Counted from the first letter of the stretch, positions 9,574-19,759 are shown. The stretch: DNA of 64,000 nucleotides from a candidate division TM6 bacterium GW2011_GWF2_37_49 (GCA_945861145.1 CAMATL010000003.1:17263-81262), one strand, 5' to 3'. Notes: generated by a model from the letters alone, not told the origin. A program made the numbers and translations.

Positions 9574-10839
9574 GTGGCTCCTCAAACAAGTAGAATTCCT
9601 GAATTTTATAAAAAATCATATGAAGAACGTCTGCAGATACTCAAAGAGCAGGCGGATCTTTCTGATGAAGAAATTCATATTCTTCGTCTTCATGCTGCTG
9701 CAAGTTTTGGGACTGTAAGCCGTATGATCGAAAATGTTGTTTCAGTCATGTTTTTACCTTTAGGGATGGCTACAAATTTTTTAATTAATGGTGAAGAATA
9801 CGTTATTCCCATGGCGGTAGAAGAATCTAGCGTGGTTGCTGCGGCTTGTAATGCCGCTAAACTTGCACGTTATTCCGGCGGATTTAAGGTATCTAGTACT
9901 GAACCAGTTATGATTGGTCAGGTACAGCTGCTTGGGATTGAAGATTTTGTGACGTCAAAAAACACTATATTTTGTTATAAAGACCGTATTTTGGTCCTTG
10001 CCAACGCCCACGATCGAGTCCTTGTTGCCAATGGTGGTGGTGCTATTGATCTTGAAATTCAAGTTTTGGATACCAAGCGTGGTCCAATGTTGATTGTTTA
10101 CTTGTTGGTCAATGTTTGTGATGCCATGGGCTCCAATATCGTTAACACTATGGTAGAAGGCATTGCGCCATTTTTAGAAGATTTAACCGGCGGGTACGCG
10201 CGCTTGCGTGTTGTTTCAAATTATGCCGTACGGCGAGTTGTGAAAGCTACTGCTATATGGAAAAAAGAGATTATTGGCGCTGAAGTTGTTGAGGGTGTCC
10301 TCGACGCTGATGCTCTTGCGTTTGCAGATCCATATCGAGCCGCTACTCATAATAAAGGCATTATGAATGGTGTCGATGCTGTGGTCATTGCTACTGGTAA
10401 CGATTTTAGAGCTGTTGAAGCTGGTGCACACAGCTATGCCGCGCGTAATGGTTTATATCAACCATTAAGCACGTATTACAAGAATGAAGAAGGGGATTTA
10501 GTTGGGGAGCTGGAGATGCCGTTGGCGATTGGGATTGTTGGTGGCATAACCAAGAGTCATCCGATTGCACAGTTGTGCCTTAAGATTTTAAGGGTTAAAT
10601 CGGCACAACAATTGGCAGAAATTATTGGAGCGGTAGGGCTAGCACAAAATTTTGCTGCATTACGAGTACTTGTGCGTGAAGGTCTGCAGCGCGGTCACAT
10701 GCGACTGCATAGCAAAAACATGGCTGGTAATGTGGGCGCCGTAGGAGAAGAGATAGATGCCATCGCTGATCGCATGGTGAGTGAGCATTGCATCTCTGCA
10801 GGGCGAGCTCGGGAGCTATTTGAAGAGTTAAAGAAGTAA
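9574..10839 (+). CDS. mvaA: Hydroxymethylglutaryl-CoA reductase (class II)
   Basis: IPMAVEESSVVAAACNAAKLARYSGGF and VNVCDAMGSNIVNTMVEGIAPFLEDLTGG; GTG start. Confidence 0.92.
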   Translation: MAPQTSRIPEFYKKSYEERLQILKEQADLSDEEIHILRLHAAASFGTVSRMIENVVSVMFLPLGMATNFLINGEEYVIPMAVEESSVVAAACNAAKLARYSGGFKVSSTEPVMIGQVQLLGIEDFVTSKNTIFCYKDRILVLANAHDRVLVANGGGAIDLEIQVLDTKRGPMLIVYLLVNVCDAMGSNIVNTMVEGIAPFLEDLTGGYARLRVVSNYAVRRVVKATAIWKKEIIGAEVVEGVLDADALAFADPYRAATHNKGIMNGVDAVVIATGNDFRAVEAGAHSYAARNGLYQPLSTYYKNEEGDLVGELEMPLAIGIVGGITKSHPIAQLCLKILRVKSAQQLAEIIGAVGLAQNFAALRVLVREGLQRGHMRLHSKNMAGNVGAVGEEIDAIADRMVSEHCISAGRARELFEELKK

Positions 10840-10850
10840 AAGGGGTTAGT

Positions 10851-11891
10851 ATGAAGTTGGGTATCGTTGGTTATGGCTCTTATATTCCTTGCTATCGCAT
10901 TACCGCACAAGAAATTGCGCGAGAAAATAACCACGACTGGAAAAAAATTACAGCCTCGTTAGGGGTAACTGAAAAATCTGTCCCCGCTAAAGATGAAGAT
11001 GCCGTTACTTTGGGCGTCCGTGCAGCGCGCAATGCATTGACCCGTGCAGGCATATCAGCTTCAGCGTTGGGAGTGATTTATGTTGGCAGTGAAAGTCATC
11101 CATATGCGGTCAAGCCATCGGCAAGCATCATAGGCGCGGCGCTTGGTATTGGTTTAAATTATGCTGCAGCTGATTTAGAATTTGCCTGCAAGGCAGGAAC
11201 TGCGGCGTTACAAGCCGCTTATGCTCAAGTTAAAAGTGGTTTTACGGAACATGCATTGGCTATTGGTACCGATACTGCCCAGGCAGCAGCAGGTGATATT
11301 CTTGAATATACCTCGGGCGCTGGTGCTGCGGCCTACATTGTAGGCGTTGGTGATGGGGTGCTTGTGACTATTGATGCTACAATGTCGCTTTCGACCGATA
11401 CACCAGATTTTTGGCGCCGCGGGCTGCGCAAATTTCCAGAGCATGTTGGTCGTTTTACCGCGGAACCTGGTTATTTTTCTCACATTCAAGCGATGACGCA
11501 GATGGTGCTTGAACGTACCAAGCTTGAACCAAAAGATTTTGCACACGTTGTTTTTCATCAACCAAATGGACGTTTTCCTATTTCTGCGGCAGCTAAGCTA
11601 GGCTTTACGCAGCAGCAGATTGAGGCGGGGCTTTTGGTTAAAAGTGTTGGTAATTCTTACAGCGCCAGCACGATGCTTGGCCTTACTGCAGTGCTTGACG
11701 TTGCCAAGCCTGGCCAACGGTTATTGCTCATTAGTTATGGTAGTGGCAGTGGTTGTGATGCTTTTGTCTTAACCGTGACCGAACGCTTGCCGCAGGTGCA
11801 AGCTTATACTACGGCCACACTTGCTTATGCTGCACGTAGAAAGCAGGTTTCATACACAAATTATCGTTACAACCTAGATATGATCTATTAA
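10851..11891 (+). CDS. Hydroxymethylglutaryl-CoA synthase, archaeal-type
   Basis: MKLGIVGYGSYIPCYRI, VIYVGSESHPYAVKPSASII, catalytic-Cys context DLEFACKAGTAALQAA. Confidence 0.9.
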   Translation: MKLGIVGYGSYIPCYRITAQEIARENNHDWKKITASLGVTEKSVPAKDEDAVTLGVRAARNALTRAGISASALGVIYVGSESHPYAVKPSASIIGAALGIGLNYAAADLEFACKAGTAALQAAYAQVKSGFTEHALAIGTDTAQAAAGDILEYTSGAGAAAYIVGVGDGVLVTIDATMSLSTDTPDFWRRGLRKFPEHVGRFTAEPGYFSHIQAMTQMVLERTKLEPKDFAHVVFHQPNGRFPISAAAKLGFTQQQIEAGLLVKSVGNSYSASTMLGLTAVLDVAKPGQRLLLISYGSGSGCDAFVLTVTERLPQVQAYTTATLAYAARRKQVSYTNYRYNLDMIY

Positions 11892-11908
11892 GTATAGCGA
11901 AAGTTACC

Positions 11909-13066
11909 ATGGAAATAGCTGTCATTGGAGTGGGGCACACAGAATTTGGAGAGCTGTGGACGCAAAGCCTGCTTGACCTTATTGCGCGAGCACAATTAGA
12001 AGCGCTTGCTGATGCAGGGTTAGAACCGGGGCAGATTGATGAAATTTTTGTTGCCAATATGTGTGCACCGCAGCTTTTGGGGCAGGCTCATCTTGGCGCA
12101 TTGGCTGCAGATGTCCTTGGTATAAACAGTCCTGCATTTACAATTGAAGCGGCCTGTGCATCAGGATCATTTGCAGTGCGTTCTGGCATTAGAGCCATTT
12201 TGTCTGGTGAATCGACTGTTGTCATGGTAACCGGTGCTGAAAAATTGATGGACGCTAGCATTGAGCAAGTGGCAACAAGTTTTATGAGCGCAAGTACTCG
12301 TGATGTGGAGCATTCTAAGGGAGCAACGTTTCCAAGCTTGTTTGCTTTAGTCGCACGACTTTATTTAGAAAAATATAAAATTACTCGTGAGCAATACGCT
12401 CAAGTAAGTATTAAAAATCATCATCATGGCAAACAAAACCCTTTGGCACATTTTCAGCGCGATATTACGCTTGAAGATTTTGCCAACGCGCCGATGGTAG
12501 CTGATCCGCTTACTTTGTTGGATTGTTCTCCGATTAGTGATGGCGCCGCCTGCATCATCTTGAGTACGGTAAAATTTGCTAAAAGTTTGGGGCGGCCATA
12601 TGTATCGATTATTGCTTGCGAAGCGGCGGTTGACTGTGTAAATATTGCAGATCGAGCAAGTCTAATTGATCTCAAAGCAACAACGCTTGCAGCTGATAAA
12701 GCTTTTGCGCGTGCCAACCTAAAGCATAGCGATATAGATGTGCTTGAAGTGCATGACGCATTTTCTCCTGCTGAGCTGATGGTTTTGGAGTCATTAGGAT
12801 TTTTCAAGCCAGGCCAAGCTGCTGGGGCAACCATGGATGGTGTGACAACAACCACAGGCTCGTTACCCGTAAATCTCTCTGGCGGGCTTAAAGCCAAAGG
12901 CCATCCCGTTGGAGCAACAGGCATTGCGCAAATAGTAGAGCTTACTAAGCAATTGCGTGGACAAGCGTTTGGGCGGCAACTTAAAGACCCTCGTTATGCG
13001 CTTGCGCACAATATGGGCGGGATTGGAACGTCGGTAGTTGTTACTATTTTAGCTCAGCTAAGCTAG
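11909..13066 (+). CDS. Acetyl-CoA C-acetyltransferase / thiolase (archaeal SCP-x-like)
   Basis: FTIEAACASGSFAVRSGI, LEVHDAFSPAELMVLESLGF, NLSGGLKAKGHPVGATGIAQIVEL. Confidence 0.9.
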   Translation: MEIAVIGVGHTEFGELWTQSLLDLIARAQLEALADAGLEPGQIDEIFVANMCAPQLLGQAHLGALAADVLGINSPAFTIEAACASGSFAVRSGIRAILSGESTVVMVTGAEKLMDASIEQVATSFMSASTRDVEHSKGATFPSLFALVARLYLEKYKITREQYAQVSIKNHHHGKQNPLAHFQRDITLEDFANAPMVADPLTLLDCSPISDGAACIILSTVKFAKSLGRPYVSIIACEAAVDCVNIADRASLIDLKATTLAADKAFARANLKHSDIDVLEVHDAFSPAELMVLESLGFFKPGQAAGATMDGVTTTTGSLPVNLSGGLKAKGHPVGATGIAQIVELTKQLRGQAFGRQLKDPRYALAHNMGGIGTSVVVTILAQLS

Positions 13067-13075
13067 GAATATAAA

Positions 13076-13480
13076 ATGTATAAAAATAGTCCGATTGCCG
13101 CATGGCGTAACCAAAGATCAGCCTATCGCCTTGAAGGTGTGAGCTGTGATACGTGTGGCGCTCTTTTTTTCCCTCGTAAGTATCGCTGTACCTGTTCGAG
13201 TGCTCATTTCTCGCCATTCCAGTTTTCTGGTAAAGCGGCACTGCTTTCCTTTACTAAGGTGAGTATTCCGCCTTTAGAATTCATTGATTATTCCCCTTAC
13301 TGTATTGGGCTCGTGCGGCTTGAAGAAGGACCAATAGTCCTTATGCAGCTTGCGGATGTTACGTTTGAAGAATTATCTGTAGGGATGGAGATGATCGCCG
13401 TATTTCGCCGATATTTTGCTGCAGGTAGTGACGGCATGATTTTTTATGGGATAAAATTTTCTCCAGCAGAGCTTGCCTGA
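13076..13480 (+). CDS. DUF35-type Zn-ribbon / OB-fold acyl-CoA-associated protein
   Basis: 134 aa with CDTCGALFFPRKYRCTC Zn-ribbon, directly downstream of the thiolase. Confidence 0.8.
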   Translation: MYKNSPIAAWRNQRSAYRLEGVSCDTCGALFFPRKYRCTCSSAHFSPFQFSGKAALLSFTKVSIPPLEFIDYSPYCIGLVRLEEGPIVLMQLADVTFEELSVGMEMIAVFRRYFAAGSDGMIFYGIKFSPAELA

Positions 13481-14445
13481 TGGTTGGGTTTGGATCAGGA
13501 AAAGTAATTTTATGCGGTGAGCACGTAGTTGTGCACAGCGAGCCTGCCATTGTAGTTTCGTTGCCGCTGCGTACGCGTGTTGATGTAATACCTTTCTCGG
13601 GGACGTTTATTGTTGATAAGCGGCCTAAGCACCCCAACTATGTTCCATATAAACAAAATTTATATGAAGAAATGGCAGCAACCATTGCCGATGCTTTTGG
13701 TGTTGGCCGGTTGTATTCATTTGTTTTATCGGGTGATTTACCGGTGACATCAGGCGGCATTGGCGCCAGTGCGGCGGCTGCGGTTGGCATTGCCCGTGCG
13801 CTCGCGGCTATGCTCAAGCGGCACCTCGGTCAGCGAGAAATTATGGAAATAGCACTTTCAGGAGAGCGAAAAATTCATGGCAATCCTAGCGGGATTGATA
13901 CGACGGCCGCCACTATTGAAGGTATTCTATTATTTCAAAAAGAAGAATATGTTTTGTTTCACCATCGGATTGCACCTGCTCAGCCAGCGTTACCTATGCT
14001 TTTGGTTGATTCACAAAAAACAACTAATACTAAAGAAACAGTTGCCGCGGTTGGTGAATTTAAAAAGCAAAATTCATTGCTTTGGCAGACGCTCATGATG
14101 GAATATCAAGCCATTTTTGCTGCTGTGATTGGAGCGATAAAAAAACGAGATATTGAGGCGTTGGGTAAATTGCTTGATCAGAATCAAAGTCTTCTTGATA
14201 AACTTACGCTGTCTTGCTGTCATGTGGAACGGGTGCGAGATATTGCACGCAACAACGGTGCGCTGGGCTCAAAAAATACAGGCTCTAGCCGCGGAGGCTT
14301 AGTTTTAGTGCTTGGGCGTGATGCACAGCATGTGGCAGACATGGCGCAAGTTTTTACACGAGTCGGTTATTTTGTAGTTGATGCTTCATCTTCAAGTAGT
14401 AGCTTATCTACAGATAAAAACCCTGCCGCCGACCAGGCATCATAA
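13480..14445 (+). CDS. Mevalonate kinase (GHMP family)
   Basis: GKVILCGEHVVVHSEPAIVVSLPLRTRVDV; LPVTSGGIGASAAAAVGIARAL; KNTGSSRGGLVLVL. Confidence 0.85.
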   Translation: MVGFGSGKVILCGEHVVVHSEPAIVVSLPLRTRVDVIPFSGTFIVDKRPKHPNYVPYKQNLYEEMAATIADAFGVGRLYSFVLSGDLPVTSGGIGASAAAAVGIARALAAMLKRHLGQREIMEIALSGERKIHGNPSGIDTTAATIEGILLFQKEEYVLFHHRIAPAQPALPMLLVDSQKTTNTKETVAAVGEFKKQNSLLWQTLMMEYQAIFAAVIGAIKKRDIEALGKLLDQNQSLLDKLTLSCCHVERVRDIARNNGALGSKNTGSSRGGLVLVLGRDAQHVADMAQVFTRVGYFVVDASSSSSSLSTDKNPAADQAS

Positions 14446-15404
14446 ACTTTTTGTTTTGTTTTCTCGTCAGGGCAAAGTGCGATAACGCAATCGCCCCCAC
14501 CAGCACCCGAAAATTTAGCCGCAGCGCCAAACGCTGCGGCTATTTTAATCATTTCGGTAAGGGGTGGTGTTTCGAGTGCATTGTTGCATAGGGCTGAGAG
14601 TTGATGGAGTAATTCTTGGTTGATATTGATCAGTGCCATGGCGGCTTGAATATGATTTTTTTTTATTCTAGCGGTAAGTGCTTGTACGCATTCGTTGATC
14701 TGCTTAACTATTGAATCAACTCTTTCTGGGTTTTCTATCCGAGCCGAATTGAAAATTTTTATTAAATTTGTAGTGCTTGCCGAAGTCCCACTAAAGCCAA
14801 CCGCAATGTGCCAATCTGCTGGTAAGGCAATTGGGATGATACGGTAATCCATTGCACGTGCATTGCTGCGTGCCGTGTACATGATAGCAGTGCCGCTTGC
14901 TGCTGCTGCAATGTCAAAACCGCTGCCTAAATTTCCTTGTGCTTTACTGTGCGCTGCAGTTGCGATGTTGAACAGTGTCTTGGTATCGAGTGGTATCTCG
15001 TGAAAGAGAGCGAGCGCTTTGGCTATGCCGACTACCGTGCAGGCGCTGGAGCCAATCCCAAGTTTGTGAGTAATCCCATCACGAGCGATGTATGTGTGGG
15101 GATCATTTTCTAGTGTGAGGTGGAAGGGGTTAAGAGCTCCATCCTCAAGGCCTAGCTGTGCAAACACTTCTCTAAACACAGTTGTCAAAAATTGTGCAGT
15201 AGCTGCCTGCTTTGCCCTCAGTTGACTCAGTGGATGTAGCTCCAAGCCGTAAGCAGGAGATGTAACACATGACTCAGCTGCCGGCTCAATACAGACATTA
15301 ATGCCGCGCGTTGGCAGCGTGAGGCAGGAGTGACCAGGAGTCAAAATACTCCATTCACCACTGAGCATGAGCTTGCCAGCTACATGAAATGAATGCTTAA
15401 TCAT
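14367..15404 (-). CDS. Phosphomevalonate kinase (GHMP family)
   Basis: FHVAGKLMLSGEWSILTPGHSCLTLPTRGINV; HKLGIGSSACTVVGIAKALALF; KFSGAGGGDCVIAL. Confidence 0.8.
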   Translation of the reverse strand: MIKHSFHVAGKLMLSGEWSILTPGHSCLTLPTRGINVCIEPAAESCVTSPAYGLELHPLSQLRAKQAATAQFLTTVFREVFAQLGLEDGALNPFHLTLENDPHTYIARDGITHKLGIGSSACTVVGIAKALALFHEIPLDTKTLFNIATAAHSKAQGNLGSGFDIAAAASGTAIMYTARSNARAMDYRIIPIALPADWHIAVGFSGTSASTTNLIKIFNSARIENPERVDSIVKQINECVQALTARIKKNHIQAAMALININQELLHQLSALCNNALETPPLTEMIKIAAAFGAAAKFSGAGGGDCVIALCPDEKTKQKVYDAWSAAGFLSVDKLLLEDEASTTK

Positions 15405-16387
15405 TCAACAATTTCTACTTCCGGATCACCAGCAATAGTGCTTTCAAGTACCGAAGAAACCCCGAGCAGAGTTTGTAATTTTTGCATAATGACAGGAGCG
15501 TCAACAGCGAGGCAAATAACTTTTACGTGAGGCCCTGCATCGGTAGTTACATAGCAGGCAATACCATGCTGCTCGCGTAACATTTTAACCCCCATAATTG
15601 CGTTTAGAGAACCTTCATTCCAGTAATTGAGTGAAGGCGTGGTGCTGAGCATCACGTCACGCATGTCACACCAATCAGCCTGTGACAGCGAGCCAACCGT
15701 TATAATGTTGCGCGAGCGTAGCGCAGTAATCATGGCTGGCAGGCGGTTATTCGATCGGATAAGCCAGTCTTGATAGCGAGGTGATGTTGCAACTGATTGC
15801 TGCATGCCGGCACGAGATGAAACTTTTTTAGCTGCTGTGGTTGTGATGGCGATCAGGACGCGCAGGTCAGGCCACCAGCTGGCGGGTAAAACTGGTTCTG
15901 CAAATGAATCGCTTCCGTCGTTAGCATCGCCTCGGTGCCAGATAACAGCGCCACCATATATAGAACGGGCTGCGGAACCTGAGCCGCGACGAGCAAGTAT
16001 AGAAACTTCTTGCATGCTCAGCTGGAGGTTACATAAGCTGTTGATGCCAAGGGCTAATGCGGCAAAGCCGCTGGCACTGCTTGCAAGCCCGCTTGCTGTA
16101 GGAAAATAATTTTTCGAAATGATGGAGAAGTGACTATTGATGCCAAACAAAGCCCGTGTCGTCTCAAGAAATGACCGTACAGGGCTTTGTAGTTGTTCGT
16201 CGCTATGTCCATCGAATTCAATGCAGTCGTGTTGTTCTTTGTTAAGCGCAATAGTCGTGGTTGTTTTAAGTGCCGTCAGTGTTAGAGATAAGCTGCTCTT
16301 GGTTGGGAGCATGAGATTTTCGTCTCGTTTGCCCCAATATTTTATGAGTGCAATATTGGCGTTGGCGGAAACATTGACCTGCTTCAT
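15401..16387 (-). CDS. mvaD: Diphosphomevalonate decarboxylase
   Basis: MKQVNVSANANIALIKYWGKRDENLMLPTKSSLSLTL; ASGLASSASGFAALALGIN; RRGSGSAARSIYGG; YVTTDAGPHVKVI. 4-nt overlap with the following kinase. Confidence 0.93.
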   Translation of the reverse strand: MKQVNVSANANIALIKYWGKRDENLMLPTKSSLSLTLTALKTTTTIALNKEQHDCIEFDGHSDEQLQSPVRSFLETTRALFGINSHFSIISKNYFPTASGLASSASGFAALALGINSLCNLQLSMQEVSILARRGSGSAARSIYGGAVIWHRGDANDGSDSFAEPVLPASWWPDLRVLIAITTTAAKKVSSRAGMQQSVATSPRYQDWLIRSNNRLPAMITALRSRNIITVGSLSQADWCDMRDVMLSTTPSLNYWNEGSLNAIMGVKMLREQHGIACYVTTDAGPHVKVICLAVDAPVIMQKLQTLLGVSSVLESTIAGDPEVEIVE

Positions 16388-16453
16388 TGACGTTCTCTCG
16401 TTGATAAATAAAAAAAATAATCTTTTCGCACAGAATAACGCAAAGGTGGGGTT

Positions 16454-17674
16454 ATGCAAAGTATTGCATCGATCAAAGATGCACGAATTATTCATGCGCG
16501 TAGTTTAGCGGCAGCGGCCGGGCGACGCCTTGCTCATGAGTGTTTGCTTTTTGGCGAGCATCAAATAGCGTGGGCGCTTGAAGCTGGTCTGCCGATTGAT
16601 CAGGTATTTGTAGCACAGCGATGTAACCATGGTTTTTTAGTCGATTCATTGGAAGCGCGGGGTGTGCAGGTACTTGAAGTCTCTGCAGGGATTATAAAAA
16701 AAATTACCGCTACAAATTTTGTTATTCCGATTGTTGGCATCGCTCATCTACAAGATACTGTTGCAGCTGAGTTGCCGCATGAAAAAATGTTATTGGTGTT
16801 TGATCGTGTAGTGCAGTACAAGCATCTTGGCGCTATGGTCCGCAATGCGCAGTCATTTGGCGTGCGCCATGTTGTAATTGCTGATGAGGCGGGCGGAGAT
16901 GTTTTTTATCGGCGTCTTATTGAAACATCGCAAGGGGCTGTTTTTACCAGCTCTATCCACTCCTTTAAAAATCCACAATCTACTATTTCTGCGCTCAAGC
17001 GGGCTGGGTATCAAATTGTAGTGTCTGCACCAGGAGTGCAAGCCAGAGGTTCCCTCTTTGATGTTCAACAAGCGCTAGTTGCTCTTGTAATTGGTGCGGA
17101 GTTGGCACCAGTACGCCAAGATTTTATTAGCGCGGCTGACGTTGTGTTGGCTGAGCCGGTAGCACCATGGTCGATTCAGCAAGGGGTGCTAGATGAAGGC
17201 GATATCGAAAGTCTGTCGGTGCTTAAATTACGCATGCTGCTATCACTACTCAGTGAGCAGCTCAATAAAAAAATTATGCAGCACCCTGGTTATGCTGCTT
17301 TTACCATTGTGCAGGCGTTTCAACGAGAGCTGGCCAAGCTGACTGAGCTGTCGTTGCCTCACGTATGCCTGCTTATGCAATTGATCGCAGAGCGAATTAT
17401 TAGTTTTGATTCTATTGCGAAGCAGTATTTGTGGCAGCCGGGAGATGTCGGTGCATTTGTGCAGTCTCTCGCGGAAAAAGGTTTGGTTGAGCGATTTGGT
17501 CACCCGATGTTTGAAGGGCTGCGGATCACGCTACGCGGCGAACAGTTGCTTGAGCGTTGTTGGCTCGTAGTTGAATATGTTCAAGCTATGATATACAAGG
17601 GTATTGCTCAGCAAGAGCGAGCACAGCTTGAGCTGTCGTTGGGGCGCATGGTTCAAAATTGTCAAACCATGTAG
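16454..17674 (+). CDS. SpoU/TrmH-family RNA 2'-O-methyltransferase with a long C-terminal extension
   Basis: VVQYKHLGAMVRNAQSFGVRHVVIADEAG resembles the TrmH core (N.G...R.A..FG); about 150 aa C-terminal extension with winged-helix-like LVERFGHPMFEGLRITLRGEQLLERC. Confidence 0.7.
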   Translation: MQSIASIKDARIIHARSLAAAAGRRLAHECLLFGEHQIAWALEAGLPIDQVFVAQRCNHGFLVDSLEARGVQVLEVSAGIIKKITATNFVIPIVGIAHLQDTVAAELPHEKMLLVFDRVVQYKHLGAMVRNAQSFGVRHVVIADEAGGDVFYRRLIETSQGAVFTSSIHSFKNPQSTISALKRAGYQIVVSAPGVQARGSLFDVQQALVALVIGAELAPVRQDFISAADVVLAEPVAPWSIQQGVLDEGDIESLSVLKLRMLLSLLSEQLNKKIMQHPGYAAFTIVQAFQRELAKLTELSLPHVCLLMQLIAERIISFDSIAKQYLWQPGDVGAFVQSLAEKGLVERFGHPMFEGLRITLRGEQLLERCWLVVEYVQAMIYKGIAQQERAQLELSLGRMVQNCQTM

Positions 17675-18289
17675 TAATTTTTTTTAAATAGGTACAATCA
17701 ATCATTATTTATAATGATTGATAATGTTTTTTGTGAGCTCATTAGCTAGATTTTAGGCTAACACCAATCCTATGAATTAGAATGGATCACGGATCTCTCG
17801 ATCGCAGCCAAGGGCAAGCTCCTTCTGGGATGACAGCTCTTTTAGCGCGTACTTTTTTGAGAAATTTCTGAAGAATGCTGTTAGGCTGGGTGATATGGTT
17901 ACCTTACAAACTCAGGAAAAGTGGAGGGTGAAAGAGCTCTTTGTAAAGCATTACAATGATGATTTTTACCAGCTTTTTCCACCATGACAATTCTGCTTTT
18001 ACAGTACTTCTAGGCGTTGACAGGTTGAATTATTACTTGTACTGTAATTGCATTGGCCTGCAACGGTCAGTTATATAATCAAAGGGATTGCCATGGTACG
18101 TAAAATAATAATTTTACGCAGACCTTTTCAATCCACTTGTTCCAGGTGGCTTGGCAGTTTTCAGGTACTTCTATTTTCTGGTAGTAGCAGCTAAAAATGT
18201 TATATTTCTTACTAAATTTTGTTCCGCTTGGGGTATCAACGTAGCAAAACGGTATGTTAAGCATTTAAGTTCAACTTAAAGGAATTTTT

Positions 18290-19702
18290 ATGAAGAATTT
18301 GGTCAGTGGGTTTCTCTTTGGGTTGATAGTAATGAATCCATTGCTGGCTATGGAGCATGTTTTTGAAATAGATAGACTTAAAAGCTCCTACCCGAGTGAT
18401 CTTACCAGTAAAAATTCTGATGCTGCCGAAAGAGAGAGATCGGGCTCAAATGATTCAGGTGCATCCGCTGGTCATATAAGTGTTGCTCGACCATTAGTTT
18501 TAGACCTATCATTAGCTTCAGATGTTGAAGATAGTTGCTATGGACTTGGAATAGATGGTCTTACTATAACTCCCTCGCCGAGTCATCTTAGCAGTAAAAA
18601 AAGTTTTGACCCTGACGAAAGAGAGATATCGGGCTCACTTGAGAGCTCGTGCGCTCGTGGGAATGATTCAGGTCACGGCATGTCGAGTCCTGGTAAAGCA
18701 ATGAGGCAGATTTCTGTGCCTGGTATTCCTAGGGTTAATAGCGGAATGTTGCCAGGCGATGGACCCGGCTCGCCAACGTTTCGACAACCTAGTCCTATGG
18801 GTTTTGTTGGATTAGATTTAGAATCGTTAATTTACGAGCGTGCTACAGTGGAAGACGCCGACGCTCTTATGTCTATCTATGACAATTTTAACGCTGAAGA
18901 TTACGATAGATTGTTAGTGTTTCCTGGCTCTGATAGTGATGGGGTTCCTTATCAAAGAAAATCTTTACTTGCATCGCTTGCAAAAGGACGTGTGTTTGTT
19001 GCTCGCCTACCAGGCTCAGGAAAAATCGTAGCCTTTTTAAAACTGTTTGTTATTGATGATAAATTTGAATTGCGTGATATTTTAAAGAATGAATTACGTG
19101 CATTGCGGCCAGCCGTTTCCGGAGAGGATTCTTCAGAAAGTATTGGCGGTGAGGTTCTTACAGAATGTGTCCCTTGTGCTGCTGCAAGTTGTGATCTCGA
19201 TCCTGCATTTATATTTGATTTTTCGCGTAAACCTGATTATTTAAATGATATTCCAACGCCTCTTTTTAAGCATAAGCGTGAAAATACCTATGTTTATTAT
19301 GGCGCCGCTTATACGTTATTAGAAAAAGGCGTAAAAGCTAAGGACTATCGAGGCTTAGGTATAAACTTTAAGTTAGAACAAAAAGCGCTTGAAATCATAT
19401 CTATTGATATTCAAAGAAATGTGTTTCTTAATGGCTCAAAAGAGATTTTTTATGTTTATGGTGTAGTAGAAGTAAATGCTTCTACCACGGCGCGGCTGAG
19501 AGCGGCATCAATCATGATCAGAGTGCTTCTTACGAATTTGAAGATAAAAATAATAGAGCCGATTAGACTGTCATCATTTGCATTTCGCACCTTTAAGCCT
19601 TCTTTTTATCAAGGGGCTGTTGGCGAACCACTTAGGCTTTTACCTGATGAAGCTCTAAATGCTGGATTTGGAACGTTGATTGGTTATCGTATTGGTGATT
19701 AA
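18290..19702 (+). CDS. Predicted exported protein with GNAT-like region
   Basis: Signal MKNLVSGFLFGLIVMNPLLA; RATVEDADALMSIYDNFNAEDYDRLLVFPG; KDYRGLGINFKLEQKALEI resembles GNAT motif A. Confidence 0.55.
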   Translation: MKNLVSGFLFGLIVMNPLLAMEHVFEIDRLKSSYPSDLTSKNSDAAERERSGSNDSGASAGHISVARPLVLDLSLASDVEDSCYGLGIDGLTITPSPSHLSSKKSFDPDEREISGSLESSCARGNDSGHGMSSPGKAMRQISVPGIPRVNSGMLPGDGPGSPTFRQPSPMGFVGLDLESLIYERATVEDADALMSIYDNFNAEDYDRLLVFPGSDSDGVPYQRKSLLASLAKGRVFVARLPGSGKIVAFLKLFVIDDKFELRDILKNELRALRPAVSGEDSSESIGGEVLTECVPCAAASCDLDPAFIFDFSRKPDYLNDIPTPLFKHKRENTYVYYGAAYTLLEKGVKAKDYRGLGINFKLEQKALEIISIDIQRNVFLNGSKEIFYVYGVVEVNASTTARLRAASIMIRVLLTNLKIKIIEPIRLSSFAFRTFKPSFYQGAVGEPLRLLPDEALNAGFGTLIGYRIGD

Positions 19703-19724
19703 AATAGTCCTATTGATACAGGTT

Positions 19725-19759
19725 TTGTTGAGGCCCCCAAATTTTGGGGGCCTCAACAA
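19725..19759 (+). terminator. Terminator-like hairpin
   Basis: TTGTTGAGGCCCCCAAA / TTTTGGGGGCCTCAACAA followed by TTTTAG. Confidence 0.8.
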
